Shown: positions 10,326-17,838 of the stretch, in pieces
How positions within the stretch are numbered: position 1 is the stretch's first letter
Layout: every line of letters begins with the position of its first letter
From: Mitsuaria sp. WAJ17
GTDB lineage: Bacteria > Pseudomonadota > Gammaproteobacteria > Burkholderiales > Burkholderiaceae_C
DNA length: 64,000 nt
Assembly (NCBI RefSeq): GCF_014174515.1
Contig: NZ_JACJUG010000020.1
Coordinates: 1 to 64,000, forward strand
Direction: 5' to 3'
Position numbers and translations under genes: made by a program
The notes under the pieces: model-generated
Seen by the model: the letters and a program-made list of their open reading frames with translations, nothing else
Told to the model about the DNA's origin: nothing
The model's database searches: none

Positions 10326-11393
10326 ATGGGCACAGGCGGCTTTCTGCGCAAGTGGTTCGGGCGGGACAAGACCCCGGACGCGGCGCAGCTGGCGTCCGGG
10401 CCCACGGCCGCGCAGGAGACGCTCCCGCCTTCCGAGCAACTCAGCAAGCGCTATGCGCTGGGTGACGAGATCGGGCGGGGCGCCATGGCCATCGTCTACA
10501 AGGCCACGGACAGGGGCACGGGCCAGCAGCTCGCCATCAAACGCCTGGCACTGCAGCGCGAGTTTTCTCAGGAAGACCTGGCCGACGTGCGCGCCCGCTT
10601 CATGCGCGAGGCCCGGGCGGCGGCCCATCTGGAACATCCCGACATCCTGCGCGTGCTGGATGCCGGCGAGGCCGGCGGCGACACTTGGATCGCCATGGAA
10701 TACGTGCTGGGTCGGGACCTCAGCCACTTCACTCGCCCCGGCGAGCTCCTGCCTGTGGCCGAGGTGCTGCAACTGGTGGCTCGCCTGGCGCGGGCGCTGC
10801 ACTATGCCCACAGCCATGGCGTCGTGCACCGTGACATCAAGCCGGCCAATATCATGCTGGACCGGGTCAGCCACAGCGTGAAGCTGATGGACTTCGGCAT
10901 CGCGCGCATCGCCGACGGCAGCCGCACCCGGACCGGCCTGGTGCTGGGTACGCCCTCCTTCATGTCGCCTGAACAGCTGGCCGGCCTGCACGTGGACGGG
11001 CGCAGCGATCTCTACTCGCTGGGCGTGCTGCTGTTCCAGCTGCTGACCGGGCAGCTGCCGCATCAGGCCGAGTCCATGGCCAAGCTGATGTACCGCATTG
11101 CCAACGAGGTCCCACCCGACGTTCGCAACTTCCGCCCCGGGCTGCCCGAGGCCCTGGCCATGGTGCTGGCCCTGGCGCTGGAGAAGCGCCCGGAGCTGCG
11201 CTATGCCAACGGCGAGCAATTTGCCCAGGACCTCGAGGCGGTGCTCCAGCAGCTGCCGGCGGAGCCCGCCGCGCCGCTGGCCAGCCCGCAAAATCCGCCG
11301 CCCGCTGAGGCATTCGCACAAACACTGCGCCTCAGTGGCCAGGATCCGGTGCAGAATTCCGCCTCCCAGCCACCGAAAGATTCCCAAGCATGA
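10326..11393 (+). CDS. Hanks-type Ser/Thr protein kinase, soluble
   Basis: This 355-residue kinase has all core motifs: the Gly-rich loop EIGRGAMAIVY (48-58), the ATP-anchoring Lys72 in LAIKRL, the catalytic HRDIKPAN with Asp170, DFG at 189-191, and the activation segment ending GTPSFMSPEQ. The kinase domain spans about residues 43-305 and is followed by a Pro/Ala/Gln-rich tail. No transmembrane helix or extracellular sensor (such as PASTA) is present, so it should be cytoplasmic. Its stop overlaps the PP2C start (ATGA), and an FHA gene follows, forming a kinase-phosphatase-reader cassette. Confidence 0.95.
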   Translation: MGTGGFLRKWFGRDKTPDAAQLASGPTAAQETLPPSEQLSKRYALGDEIGRGAMAIVYKATDRGTGQQLAIKRLALQREFSQEDLADVRARFMREARAAAHLEHPDILRVLDAGEAGGDTWIAMEYVLGRDLSHFTRPGELLPVAEVLQLVARLARALHYAHSHGVVHRDIKPANIMLDRVSHSVKLMDFGIARIADGSRTRTGLVLGTPSFMSPEQLAGLHVDGRSDLYSLGVLLFQLLTGQLPHQAESMAKLMYRIANEVPPDVRNFRPGLPEALAMVLALALEKRPELRYANGEQFAQDLEAVLQQLPAEPAAPLASPQNPPPAEAFAQTLRLSGQDPVQNSASQPPKDSQA

Positions 11394-12178
11394 GTCTGGA
11401 GTTCTTCAGCGCGACCGACGTCGGCCGAGCCCGTGACAACAACGAGGATTCGGTCGCCGTGGACGAAGCGGCCCACCTGGCCGTGCTGGCGGATGGCATG
11501 GGGGGCTACAACGCCGGCGAGGTCGCCAGCCAGATGCTCACCAGCTTCATCAAGACCGAGCTGGGGCGCTGGCTTCGCGAGGGTGGCGCCAGCGCTACGG
11601 TCCCGGACGTCAAGCGTGCCATGGACATCTGCGTGGACAACGCCAACCGCGCCATCTTCAATGCCGCCAACACCAATCCGCGCTATGCGGGCATGGGCAC
11701 CACGCTCGTGCTGTCGGTGTTCCGCGAGGGCACCCTGCTGCTGGGCCACGTGGGCGATTCCCGCGCCTACCGCCTGCGCGCCGGCCAGCTGACCCAACTG
11801 ACCCGTGACCATTCCCTGCTCCAGGAGCAGCTGGATGCTGGCTTGCTGACGCCCGAGGAGGCGGTCTTCTCAAGCAACAAGAACTTGGTAACCCGTGCCG
11901 TGGGCGTGGAAGACACCGTCCTCCTGGAGCTGCACGAGCACGAAGTGCAGCCCGGCGACCTCTTCCTGATGTGCTCGGATGGGCTCTCGGACATGCTGGA
12001 CGAGGCAGCCCTGGCACAGTTGCTGCTTCGCAATGCCTCGTTGTCCGAAACGACCCTGTCCCTCATTGACGCGGCCAATGACATGGGCGGCAAGGATAAT
12101 ATCGCGATCGTCCTGGCGCGGGCTGAGGGGCGCTCCAAGTCCGGTACAAGGCCCTGGTGGCCTTTCGGGCGCAAGTGA
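11390..12178 (+). CDS. PP2C-family Ser/Thr phosphatase
   Basis: This 262-residue metal-dependent phosphatase should reverse the action of the kinase encoded just upstream. PPM motifs occur in order: RDNNEDS near residue 16, LADGMGGYNAGEVAS near 34-48, GDSRAYRLR near 122, CSDGLSDML near 196, and GKDNIAIVL near 233. The metal-binding Asp residues of these motifs are all present. The start overlaps the kinase stop by four bases, so translation is probably coupled. It resembles the Stp/PrpC type, with no regulatory extension. Confidence 0.95.
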   Translation: MSLEFFSATDVGRARDNNEDSVAVDEAAHLAVLADGMGGYNAGEVASQMLTSFIKTELGRWLREGGASATVPDVKRAMDICVDNANRAIFNAANTNPRYAGMGTTLVLSVFREGTLLLGHVGDSRAYRLRAGQLTQLTRDHSLLQEQLDAGLLTPEEAVFSSNKNLVTRAVGVEDTVLLELHEHEVQPGDLFLMCSDGLSDMLDEAALAQLLLRNASLSETTLSLIDAANDMGGKDNIAIVLARAEGRSKSGTRPWWPFGRK

Positions 12179-12257
12179 GCGGCTGCTTACCCGGCCATAG
12201 GCACAAGAGACAGTGCAGCAGGCTTCATCAGAGAAGCAAAAAGATTTGAGGTCAACA

Positions 12258-12911
12258 ATGGGCAAGCTGGTGGTTTCGCTCGACGGCGTGGTGATCAAGG
12301 AAGTGCAGATCACCAAGGACAAGACCACGCTCGGTCGGCGCCCCTACAACGACATCGTGATCGACAACCTGGCGGTCAGCGGCGAGCATGCCGTGCTGCA
12401 GATGGTGGGGGCCGATGTCTTCATCGAGGACCTCAACTCCACCAACGGCACCTACATCAACGGCAAGGCCATCAAGAAGCAGCTGCTGGCCAACAACGAT
12501 GTGGTGGAAGTCGGCAAGTACAAGATCCGCTATCTGGTCGAGGAAAACGCCGACTACGAGAAGACCATGATCCTGAAGCCGGGGGCGACTTCGCCAACGG
12601 GTTTCGGCCTGCCCTCCGGTTTTGGCAGCATGCCCACTGCGGCCAACACCAACCCGGCCTCCATCAAGGTCCTCAATGGCGCCGCGGCGGGCCGTGAAGT
12701 GAGCCTGACCAAGGTCGTCACCACCGTCGGCAAGCCGGGCGTGCAGGTGGCCTCCATTACCAAGCGCCCCAGCGGCTATGTGCTGGCCCATGTGGAAGGC
12801 CAGGCCCGGCCCACCATCAATGGCAGCCCCCTGGTGGGCGAGTCCATTGCGCTCAAGAGCGGGGACGTCATCGAGCTGGCCGGCACGCAGATGCAGTTCC
12901 TGCAGGCTTGA
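12258..12911 (+). CDS. Protein with two FHA domains (second one degenerate)
   Basis: This 217-residue protein begins with a canonical forkhead-associated domain: TTLGRRPYNDIVIDNLAVSGEHAVL (with phosphothreonine-binding Arg and Ser) and DLNSTNGTYING. After a Gly/Pro/Ser-rich linker (about 108-135), a second beta-rich FHA-like domain follows (KVLNGAAAGREVSLTKVVTTVGKPGVQVASI, then ARPTINGSPL) lacking the Ser-x-x-His core. It probably reads phosphothreonines made by the neighbouring kinase. The Thr in the linker start, EKTMIL, is a plausible kinase target. The ATG at 12258 has GAGG seven bases upstream; an in-frame GTG at 12213 is less likely. Confidence 0.9.
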   Translation: MGKLVVSLDGVVIKEVQITKDKTTLGRRPYNDIVIDNLAVSGEHAVLQMVGADVFIEDLNSTNGTYINGKAIKKQLLANNDVVEVGKYKIRYLVEENADYEKTMILKPGATSPTGFGLPSGFGSMPTAANTNPASIKVLNGAAAGREVSLTKVVTTVGKPGVQVASITKRPSGYVLAHVEGQARPTINGSPLVGESIALKSGDVIELAGTQMQFLQA

Positions 12912-13114
12912 ACGGCCCGGGCTTCAGGGCGCCGTGCAGAGTTCACGGCCCCGGCGACTGCAATCGTCACCCGTCCAATTAGCCGGCTGAATCGGGACTT
13001 CGACGCTACCCAGGCCTGGAGGCCCGGCGTACATTGCCTGCACCCGAAGCCACGGCAGATCTGCCTGCTCCCGCAGCGTCAGGTGCGTCGTGCGTTCCCA
13101 GCCTTGAGTTTTCC

Positions 13115-13891
13115 ATGAACATCCGCGTCCTGGGTTGTTCCGGCTCCATTGCCGCCGGCTACAAGACCACCGCCTTCCTGCTTGACGATGACGTCCTGAT
13201 CGACGCGGGCACAGGTGTGGGCGATCTGGAGCTGGCCGCCCTGGCGCGCATCGACCACATCCTGGTGACCCACGCGCATCTGGACCATGTGCTGGGCATC
13301 CCCCTGCTGGCGGATTCCGTGATGCGCCTGCGCATGCAGGCCGGTCGCCCGCCCATCCAGGTCCATGCCCTGCCCGAGACCCTGGCGGCCCTGCGTCAGC
13401 ACCTCTTCAACGGCGTGATCTGGCCCGACTTCACCCGGCTGCCCGAACCGGAGCGTCCTGCCCTGCAGTTCAGGCCCCTGGCTGTGGGCGAGCGCAGGAC
13501 CTTTGGCAGCCGCCAGATCGAGGTGCTCAGCGCCACGCACACCGTGCCGGCCTGCGGCTATGCCGTGGATGCCGGCGAGGCGGGCCACTGGGTCTTCACC
13601 GGGGACACCGGCCCCAACCCGGCCCTGTGGGCTCGCCTGGCCGAGATCAAGGTGGCCCAACTGGTCATCGAGACGGCGTTCGGTGACGATGAGTGCGAGT
13701 TGGCCCGTATTTCCCAGCATTTGTGCCCACGATCGCTGGCGCAGGAGCTGCGTCAGCTGGTACAGCCGGCCCAGGTCTACATCACCCACATCAAGCCGGG
13801 CGAGATCGAGGCCGTGATGCAGGCCATCCATGCCCTGGACAAGCGCCACAGCGTCACCGCCCTCCACGCAGGGCAGCTGCTGCAGCTGTGA
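13115..13891 (+). CDS. Metallo-beta-lactamase-fold hydrolase, class II cyclic-nucleotide phosphodiesterase-like
   Basis: This 258-residue MBL-fold enzyme has the metal motif THAHLDHVLGIPLL (H-x-H-x-D-H), later metal ligands in SATHTVPACGY and FTGDTGPN, and a final ITHIKPGEIE. The N-terminal LGCSGSIAAGYKTTAFLLDDDVLIDAGTG is typical of class II 3',5'-cyclic-AMP phosphodiesterases and related hydrolases. It follows the kinase-phosphatase-FHA cassette after 203 bases and may belong to the same signalling neighbourhood. The substrate is not proven; cAMP or cGMP is the family-based guess. The ATG at 13115 is chosen because the conserved region begins there. Confidence 0.85.
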   Translation: MNIRVLGCSGSIAAGYKTTAFLLDDDVLIDAGTGVGDLELAALARIDHILVTHAHLDHVLGIPLLADSVMRLRMQAGRPPIQVHALPETLAALRQHLFNGVIWPDFTRLPEPERPALQFRPLAVGERRTFGSRQIEVLSATHTVPACGYAVDAGEAGHWVFTGDTGPNPALWARLAEIKVAQLVIETAFGDDECELARISQHLCPRSLAQELRQLVQPAQVYITHIKPGEIEAVMQAIHALDKRHSVTALHAGQLLQL

Positions 13892-13961
13892 GCCCGGTGC
13901 CGCCGGCCAAGCCGCCCGCGGCATCTGCTGACCTCCATTTACCTTCTGCAACGCCCTGGGT

Positions 13962-14027
13962 TGACCATTTTTGTCAGCCCCTCCGAGGGCCGACCAATCG
14001 CGCCAACAGGACTGACAAAAATGGTCA
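13962..14027 (+). promoter_or_regulatory. Perfect inverted repeat upstream of pilA, candidate PilR activator sites
   Basis: TGACCATTTTTGTCAG at 13962-13977 and its exact reverse complement at 14012-14027 are spaced exactly 50 bases start to start. They lie 54 to 119 bases upstream of a sigma-54 promoter, the usual place for enhancer-binding-protein sites. Each arm contains TGTC, reported in the PilR-binding sites of Pseudomonas pilA. Assignment to PilR is inference; the repeat itself is directly seen. Confidence 0.6.
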
Positions 14028-14079
14028 GTTCAAGGGCTAACGAGCGTGACTTTTGCCCGTAGATCCGCACAATCGCAAG

Positions 14080-14095
14080 CTGGCACGACCCCTGC
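14080..14095 (+). promoter_or_regulatory. Sigma-54 promoter of pilA
   Basis: CTGGCACGACCCCTGC matches the -24/-12 consensus YTGGCACGRNNNTTGC with one change, C for T in the -12 element. It lies 48 bases before the pilA ATG. Type IV pilin genes are classically transcribed by RpoN with PilR. Confidence 0.8.
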
Positions 14096-14143
14096 GTTCA
14101 GGGGGGCTGTCCTACCCCCTCAATTTGCTCATAGGAGTAATTC

Positions 14144-14617
14144 ATGAAGTACCTGCAAAAGGGTTTCACCCTGATCGAGCTGATGATCGTCGTGGCCATC
14201 ATCGGCATCCTGGCTGCCGTGGCCCTGCCGGCCTACCAAGACTACATGGTCCGTAGCCAGGTCTCCGAGCCCGTCTCCCTGCTGACCGGCCTGAAGTCGC
14301 CCCTGGCCGAGTACGGCGCAGACAAGAACGCCTGGCCCACCGCCCTGGTGCCCCCGATGACCACGCCCACCGCTGGTCAACTGAACGCCACCCTCGTGGG
14401 CAAGTACAGCACGGTGACCGCCGGCGTGACCGGTACCTATCCCACTGGCACCATCACTGCCACGATGACCACCGGCAAGGCCAGCGGTGGGGTTCTGAAT
14501 CTTTACACCGTCAATGGCGGCAGCACCTGGGCCTGCGGCAACACCACCGTGGACGGCGCCACCGGCACCGGCACGACCATCGACGCCAAGTATCTGCCGA
14601 ACGCCTGCAAGCCCTAA
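14144..14617 (+). CDS. pilA: Major type IV pilin
   Basis: This 157-residue prepilin has a short leader MKYLQKG cleaved before Phe8. The mature N-terminus [27 protein letters not shown] carries Glu at +5, the classic type IVa polymerisation helix. The globular part is rich in Thr, Ser and Gly, and a Cys pair (ACGNT and NACKP) would form the C-terminal disulfide loop. A GGAG-type ribosome site precedes the ATG. It is transcribed from a sigma-54 promoter and followed by a strong terminator. Downstream glycosylation and TfpZ-like genes suggest that this pilin is modified. Confidence 0.95.
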   Translation: MKYLQKGFTLIELMIVVAIIGILAAVALPAYQDYMVRSQVSEPVSLLTGLKSPLAEYGADKNAWPTALVPPMTTPTAGQLNATLVGKYSTVTAGVTGTYPTGTITATMTTGKASGGVLNLYTVNGGSTWACGNTTVDGATGTGTTIDAKYLPNACKP

Positions 14618-14639
14618 ACGGTTTTTGCATGCCATGATC

Positions 14640-14661
14640 AAAGGGGGCTCCGGCCCCCTTT
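14640..14661 (+). terminator. Intrinsic terminator after pilA
   Basis: AAAGGGGGC-TCCG-GCCCCCTTT forms a nine-pair stem with a tetraloop, followed by GTTGTTTGTT. It would limit read-through from the strong pilin promoter into the glycosylation genes. Confidence 0.85.
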
Positions 14662-14756
14662 GTTGTTTGTTGCGTAGCAAGCGGAGAGACAGTCCAGCTG
14701 CGCTTCGGCCCTCCTCCGTGTGGCGCGGGCGGGTGGCTTCATGAGAGACGGATTCC

Positions 14757-16661
14757 ATGCTTGATTGGATGAAGAAGTCAGACCGCCTGCAGATGGCCCT
14801 GCTGGTGCTTGTCTGCATCGCCTTGTACGGCCAGACGATAGGGTTTGCCTACGTCTGGGATGACGCGATCATCTTCCTCAACAAGAACTCCCTGGTGGTT
14901 GAACCCCTCAGCTGGCGGCTGTTGACTGAACCCATCCTTGAGGGCACCAGCTACATGCGGCCCTTGGTTCTGCTGAGCTGGTGGGTCGAATTCCATCTCT
15001 TTGGTCAAATCCCTTCACTGTCCCATGGCGTGAATGTGGCCATACTGATCCTGAATGTGCTGCTGCTGCGCTCGATTGCGCGCTGCGTGCTGGATGGACA
15101 GGGAGAGGCGTTGCCTGCCTTCTGGGCGACGATGGCGGCCCTGTGCTACGCCGTGCATCCGGCCTTGATCGAATCCTCGGCCTGGGTTTCAGGGCGCTTT
15201 GACCTGCTTGCCACAGCGGGCATCCTGGGGTCCACACGAGCCTTTCTGGCCTATCGTCGGCCGACGGCGGTGCGTGTGGCCGGTGTGTTGCTGGGCACCC
15301 TGACGGCCCTGGCCAGCAAGGAGCTCGGCGTAGTCACGCCGGCCATCCTGCTCTGCCTGTGGATGGCGACCCAGGCCGATGTGCAGACGACCCTGGGCCA
15401 GAACCTGCGGCGCGCATTCCACACCCAGGCGCCCGTCTGGCTGGCATCGGCGCTGCTGCTGCTGGGGTATTTCGTGGTCCGGCGTCTGAGCATGGGCCAG
15501 GTCTACCACGGTATCTGGGGGCCGGACTATCTAATGGCGCTGCTGCGGTCCCAACTGCCCCTGGAAGCGCTCAAGTTCTATACCTCCATGGTGATCTGGC
15601 CGTTTGGACGGGTTGGCATTTTTCACCCTTTCTCCACCCTGAAACTGGATGCGTTTGCTGTTCTTGGCAATCTGGCGACGCTGGCGCTCACCGTGGCAGT
15701 GTTGTGGCAGGCATTTCGGCGCCAGAAGCCGTGGGCCTGGCTACTGATGGCTGCTTATGTGGGCATCGCCCTGGTGCTGCACCTGATTCCGTTGAGCGTC
15801 TCGGACAACGTCGCCCAGGAGCGCTTCATGGCAATGCCGCTGGCATTTGTCGCCATGGCTTTCGTCTGTTTCCCCTGGCGTGCCGCCGTGGATAGCCGGC
15901 TGCATCTGCGCCCACGCGCCCGGCGGACTGCTGCGGTGCTGTCCCTGGGCGGCTGGTTGATGTTCGCGACGTTCGTGACGGCCAGTCTCATCCCTTTGTG
16001 GGCCCGGCCCGAACTGCTGTGGCGGTGGGCTCATTTTCAGAACCCTGAAGTCCTCAATGTTCGCTTCAACTACATGGAGGCGGCCCTGTCCAGCGGACGG
16101 TCGGAGTGGGTGCAGGCCGAGATCGACCGACTCATCAAGAAGAACGGGGGGCTGGAAGTGGGAGAGCAGGCGATCTACGCCAGCCTGCTTATGCGCCAGG
16201 GCAATGCGGAAAGCCTGAAATACTTCGAGGGTGTCCTGCATGCGCTTCCGAAATTCCATGCCATGCCGGACGGTGAGCGAGCGCTGGCGTTCTTTCCCGT
16301 GCCCCGTTCTGTAGTTGGCGCCGTCTATACCAACTATGCGCTGTCGCTTCTGCTCTTCGAAGGTAACACGGCGGGCGCTCTCGAAAACAATCGGATCTCG
16401 CGCTGGTACATGAAGAATGTCAGCAGTGGCCACCTGAATTACAGCGATGCGGCGATTTACTATGCGCTGGGTGACCTGGAAAGGGCTGACCGGATCGTGG
16501 AGGAGAACAAGGATGTCTACTTCGACGACAAGGACAAGCTGATCCGACAGATGTATTCCATCGTCAAGGCGTTTTGCGAGAGCTGGCAGGACAAGGATGC
16601 CTCGAGTCAGCGGGCTTGTGCCAGCCTGCGCCAGCGTAAGCTCCTCGAGAACCACCCCTGA
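14757..16661 (+). CDS. TMTC-like GT-C membrane glycosyltransferase, candidate pilin glycosyltransferase
   Basis: This 634-residue protein has about ten to eleven transmembrane helices in the first 420 residues and a soluble, helix-rich C-terminus (about 420-634) that may hold TPR-like repeats. The first loop contains YVWDDAIIFLNKN, an Asp-Asp pair as in GT-C enzymes, and a later loop has YAVHPALIESSAWVSGRFDLLAT. The latter resembles the HP...E...GRxDLLA signature of TMTC-type O-mannosyltransferases. It lies between pilA and a TfpZ-like accessory gene, the place where Pseudomonas group IV strains carry the pilin arabinosyltransferase TfpW. I therefore infer that it transfers a lipid-linked sugar to pilin. 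Base composition is slightly less GC-rich than its neighbours. Confidence 0.7.
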   Translation: MLDWMKKSDRLQMALLVLVCIALYGQTIGFAYVWDDAIIFLNKNSLVVEPLSWRLLTEPILEGTSYMRPLVLLSWWVEFHLFGQIPSLSHGVNVAILILNVLLLRSIARCVLDGQGEALPAFWATMAALCYAVHPALIESSAWVSGRFDLLATAGILGSTRAFLAYRRPTAVRVAGVLLGTLTALASKELGVVTPAILLCLWMATQADVQTTLGQNLRRAFHTQAPVWLASALLLLGYFVVRRLSMGQVYHGIWGPDYLMALLRSQLPLEALKFYTSMVIWPFGRVGIFHPFSTLKLDAFAVLGNLATLALTVAVLWQAFRRQKPWAWLLMAAYVGIALVLHLIPLSVSDNVAQERFMAMPLAFVAMAFVCFPWRAAVDSRLHLRPRARRTAAVLSLGGWLMFATFVTASLIPLWARPELLWRWAHFQNPEVLNVRFNYMEAALSSGRSEWVQAEIDRLIKKNGGLEVGEQAIYASLLMRQGNAESLKYFEGVLHALPKFHAMPDGERALAFFPVPRSVVGAVYTNYALSLLLFEGNTAGALENNRISRWYMKNVSSGHLNYSDAAIYYALGDLERADRIVEENKDVYFDDKDKLIRQMYSIVKAFCESWQDKDASSQRACASLRQRKLLENHP

Positions 16662-16666
16662 TCAAC

Positions 16667-17371
16667 ATGACTGCCCGCTGGAAATTCGCCCTCGCCACCT
16701 TGGCGCTGAGCCTTCTGCTGTGCGCCCTGCCGGTCTGGCTGCTGTTCGAGCGCTGGTATCCCGCTGCCTGGCGGCCCTTCGACGGTGGCTGGCAGATGAT
16801 GGTGCTTGCAGGGGTGGCTGTGTTGATCGCGCCCGTGCTGGCGGCCCTGGTCTTCAAGGCCAATCGTCGCGCCCTCGTGCTGGACATGGTCGTGATTAGT
16901 GTGCTGCAGCTGGTGACCCTGGGCTTTGCCGTGCATGCGCTGCACCAGGGGCGGCCGGCCTGGATTGCCTTCGTCAAGGACGACTTCCGCGTGCTGCGGC
17001 CGGTGCGGATGCGCACCCTGCCTGCGACCCACTGGCACAGCGGGCCGCGCTGGGTGGGCGCCCCCTATGCCCTGGACCCGGCCGTGCGTGCTCAGCAGAT
17101 CACCCGTGAACTGGCCGACAACACCCCCGTGGAGAGCTTGGCCGAGTCCCATGTGCCCATCGAGCAGGTCCTGCCGGCCATCCATGCGGCGGCCCGTCCC
17201 CTGCCGCGCCTGCATGAATTCAATTCGGCGGACCAGGTGGCGGCCATGCTGGCAGCGCATCCGCAGGCCGCCGGCTGGCTGCCGCTGAAAGGCGTGGAGC
17301 GCGATGGCGTCGTGCTTGTCGATGCACAGGGCCGGCCGCTGCAGGCCGTGTCCCTGGCACCATGGCCCTGA
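16667..17371 (+). CDS. Type IV pilin accessory protein, TfpX/TfpZ family
   Basis: This 234-residue membrane protein has helices near residues 5-27, 44-65 and 72-90, then a soluble domain. The pattern MTARWKFALATLALSLLLCALPVWLLFERWYPAAW, FDGGWQMMVLAGVAVLIAPVLAALVFK and the following LDMVVISVLQLVTLGFAVHAL match the TfpX/TfpZ pilin accessory proteins encoded beside divergent pilins in Pseudomonas and relatives, where they affect pilin expression or assembly. It starts five bases after the GT-C gene. Its presence supports the view that the whole block serves the pilin encoded at 14144. Confidence 0.8.
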   Translation: MTARWKFALATLALSLLLCALPVWLLFERWYPAAWRPFDGGWQMMVLAGVAVLIAPVLAALVFKANRRALVLDMVVISVLQLVTLGFAVHALHQGRPAWIAFVKDDFRVLRPVRMRTLPATHWHSGPRWVGAPYALDPAVRAQQITRELADNTPVESLAESHVPIEQVLPAIHAAARPLPRLHEFNSADQVAAMLAAHPQAAGWLPLKGVERDGVVLVDAQGRPLQAVSLAPWP

Positions 17372-17385
17372 GGCGGGCGTTCCGC

Positions 17386-17838
17386 ATGGACAGTCCCGCA
17401 GCCGGCCCTGGCCTGCCCCGCGTGCCCCTGCCAGTGCTGTACGCCCTGCTGGCGGCGCTGGCCACGGCCGCGAACATCGGCGCGCAGGACCTGCTCCTGC
17501 GCCTCTATCACGGACCCTGGCATGTGGCGGCTTCCGTGGCGCTGGGCACCGGGACCGGGCTGGTGCTCAAGTACGTGCTGGACAAGCGCTACATCTTTCG
17601 CTTCCGGGCCCGCAATGCCGCCCATGACGCCCGGACCTTTGTCCTCTATGTCAGCGCTGGCGTGCTGACCACGGCCCTCTTCTGGCTGAGCGAATGGACC
17701 TTCGACCACGCCTTTGGCGGGGATCGCCTCATGCGCTACGCAGGGGCGGTGCTGGGTCTGGCCGCCGGCTACTGGCTCAAGTACCACCTGGACAAGCGCT
17801 ATGTTTTCCGTGGTGGTGGCGCAGGAGCGCAGGCATGA
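17386..17838 (+). CDS. GtrA-like flippase protein
   Basis: This protein of about 150 residues has four transmembrane helices and is of the GtrA/DPMS type (PF04138). Helix pairs are separated by the family's KYVLDKRYIFRF and repeated KYHLDKRYVFRG signatures (Lys/Arg-Tyr-hydrophobic-Phe). GtrA proteins move polyprenyl-phosphate-linked monosaccharides across the inner membrane. In mycobacteria and in other proteobacteria a GtrA protein accompanies the DprE1/DprE2 genes, as here. The start at ATG 17386 has GAGG twelve bases upstream; an in-frame ATG at 17362, overlapping the preceding gene, is an alternative. Its stop overlaps the DprE1-like start (ATGA). Confidence 0.88.
   Translation: MDSPAAGPGLPRVPLPVLYALLAALATAANIGAQDLLLRLYHGPWHVAASVALGTGTGLVLKYVLDKRYIFRFRARNAAHDARTFVLYVSAGVLTTALFWLSEWTFDHAFGGDRLMRYAGAVLGLAAGYWLKYHLDKRYVFRGGGAGAQA

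Noticed and set aside
9465..11387. 640-codon minus-strand frame across the terC and kinase genes
   Set aside because: It spans two unrelated well-supported plus-strand genes and their intergenic gap, and is rich in Gln/His/Arg as expected of antisense translation.
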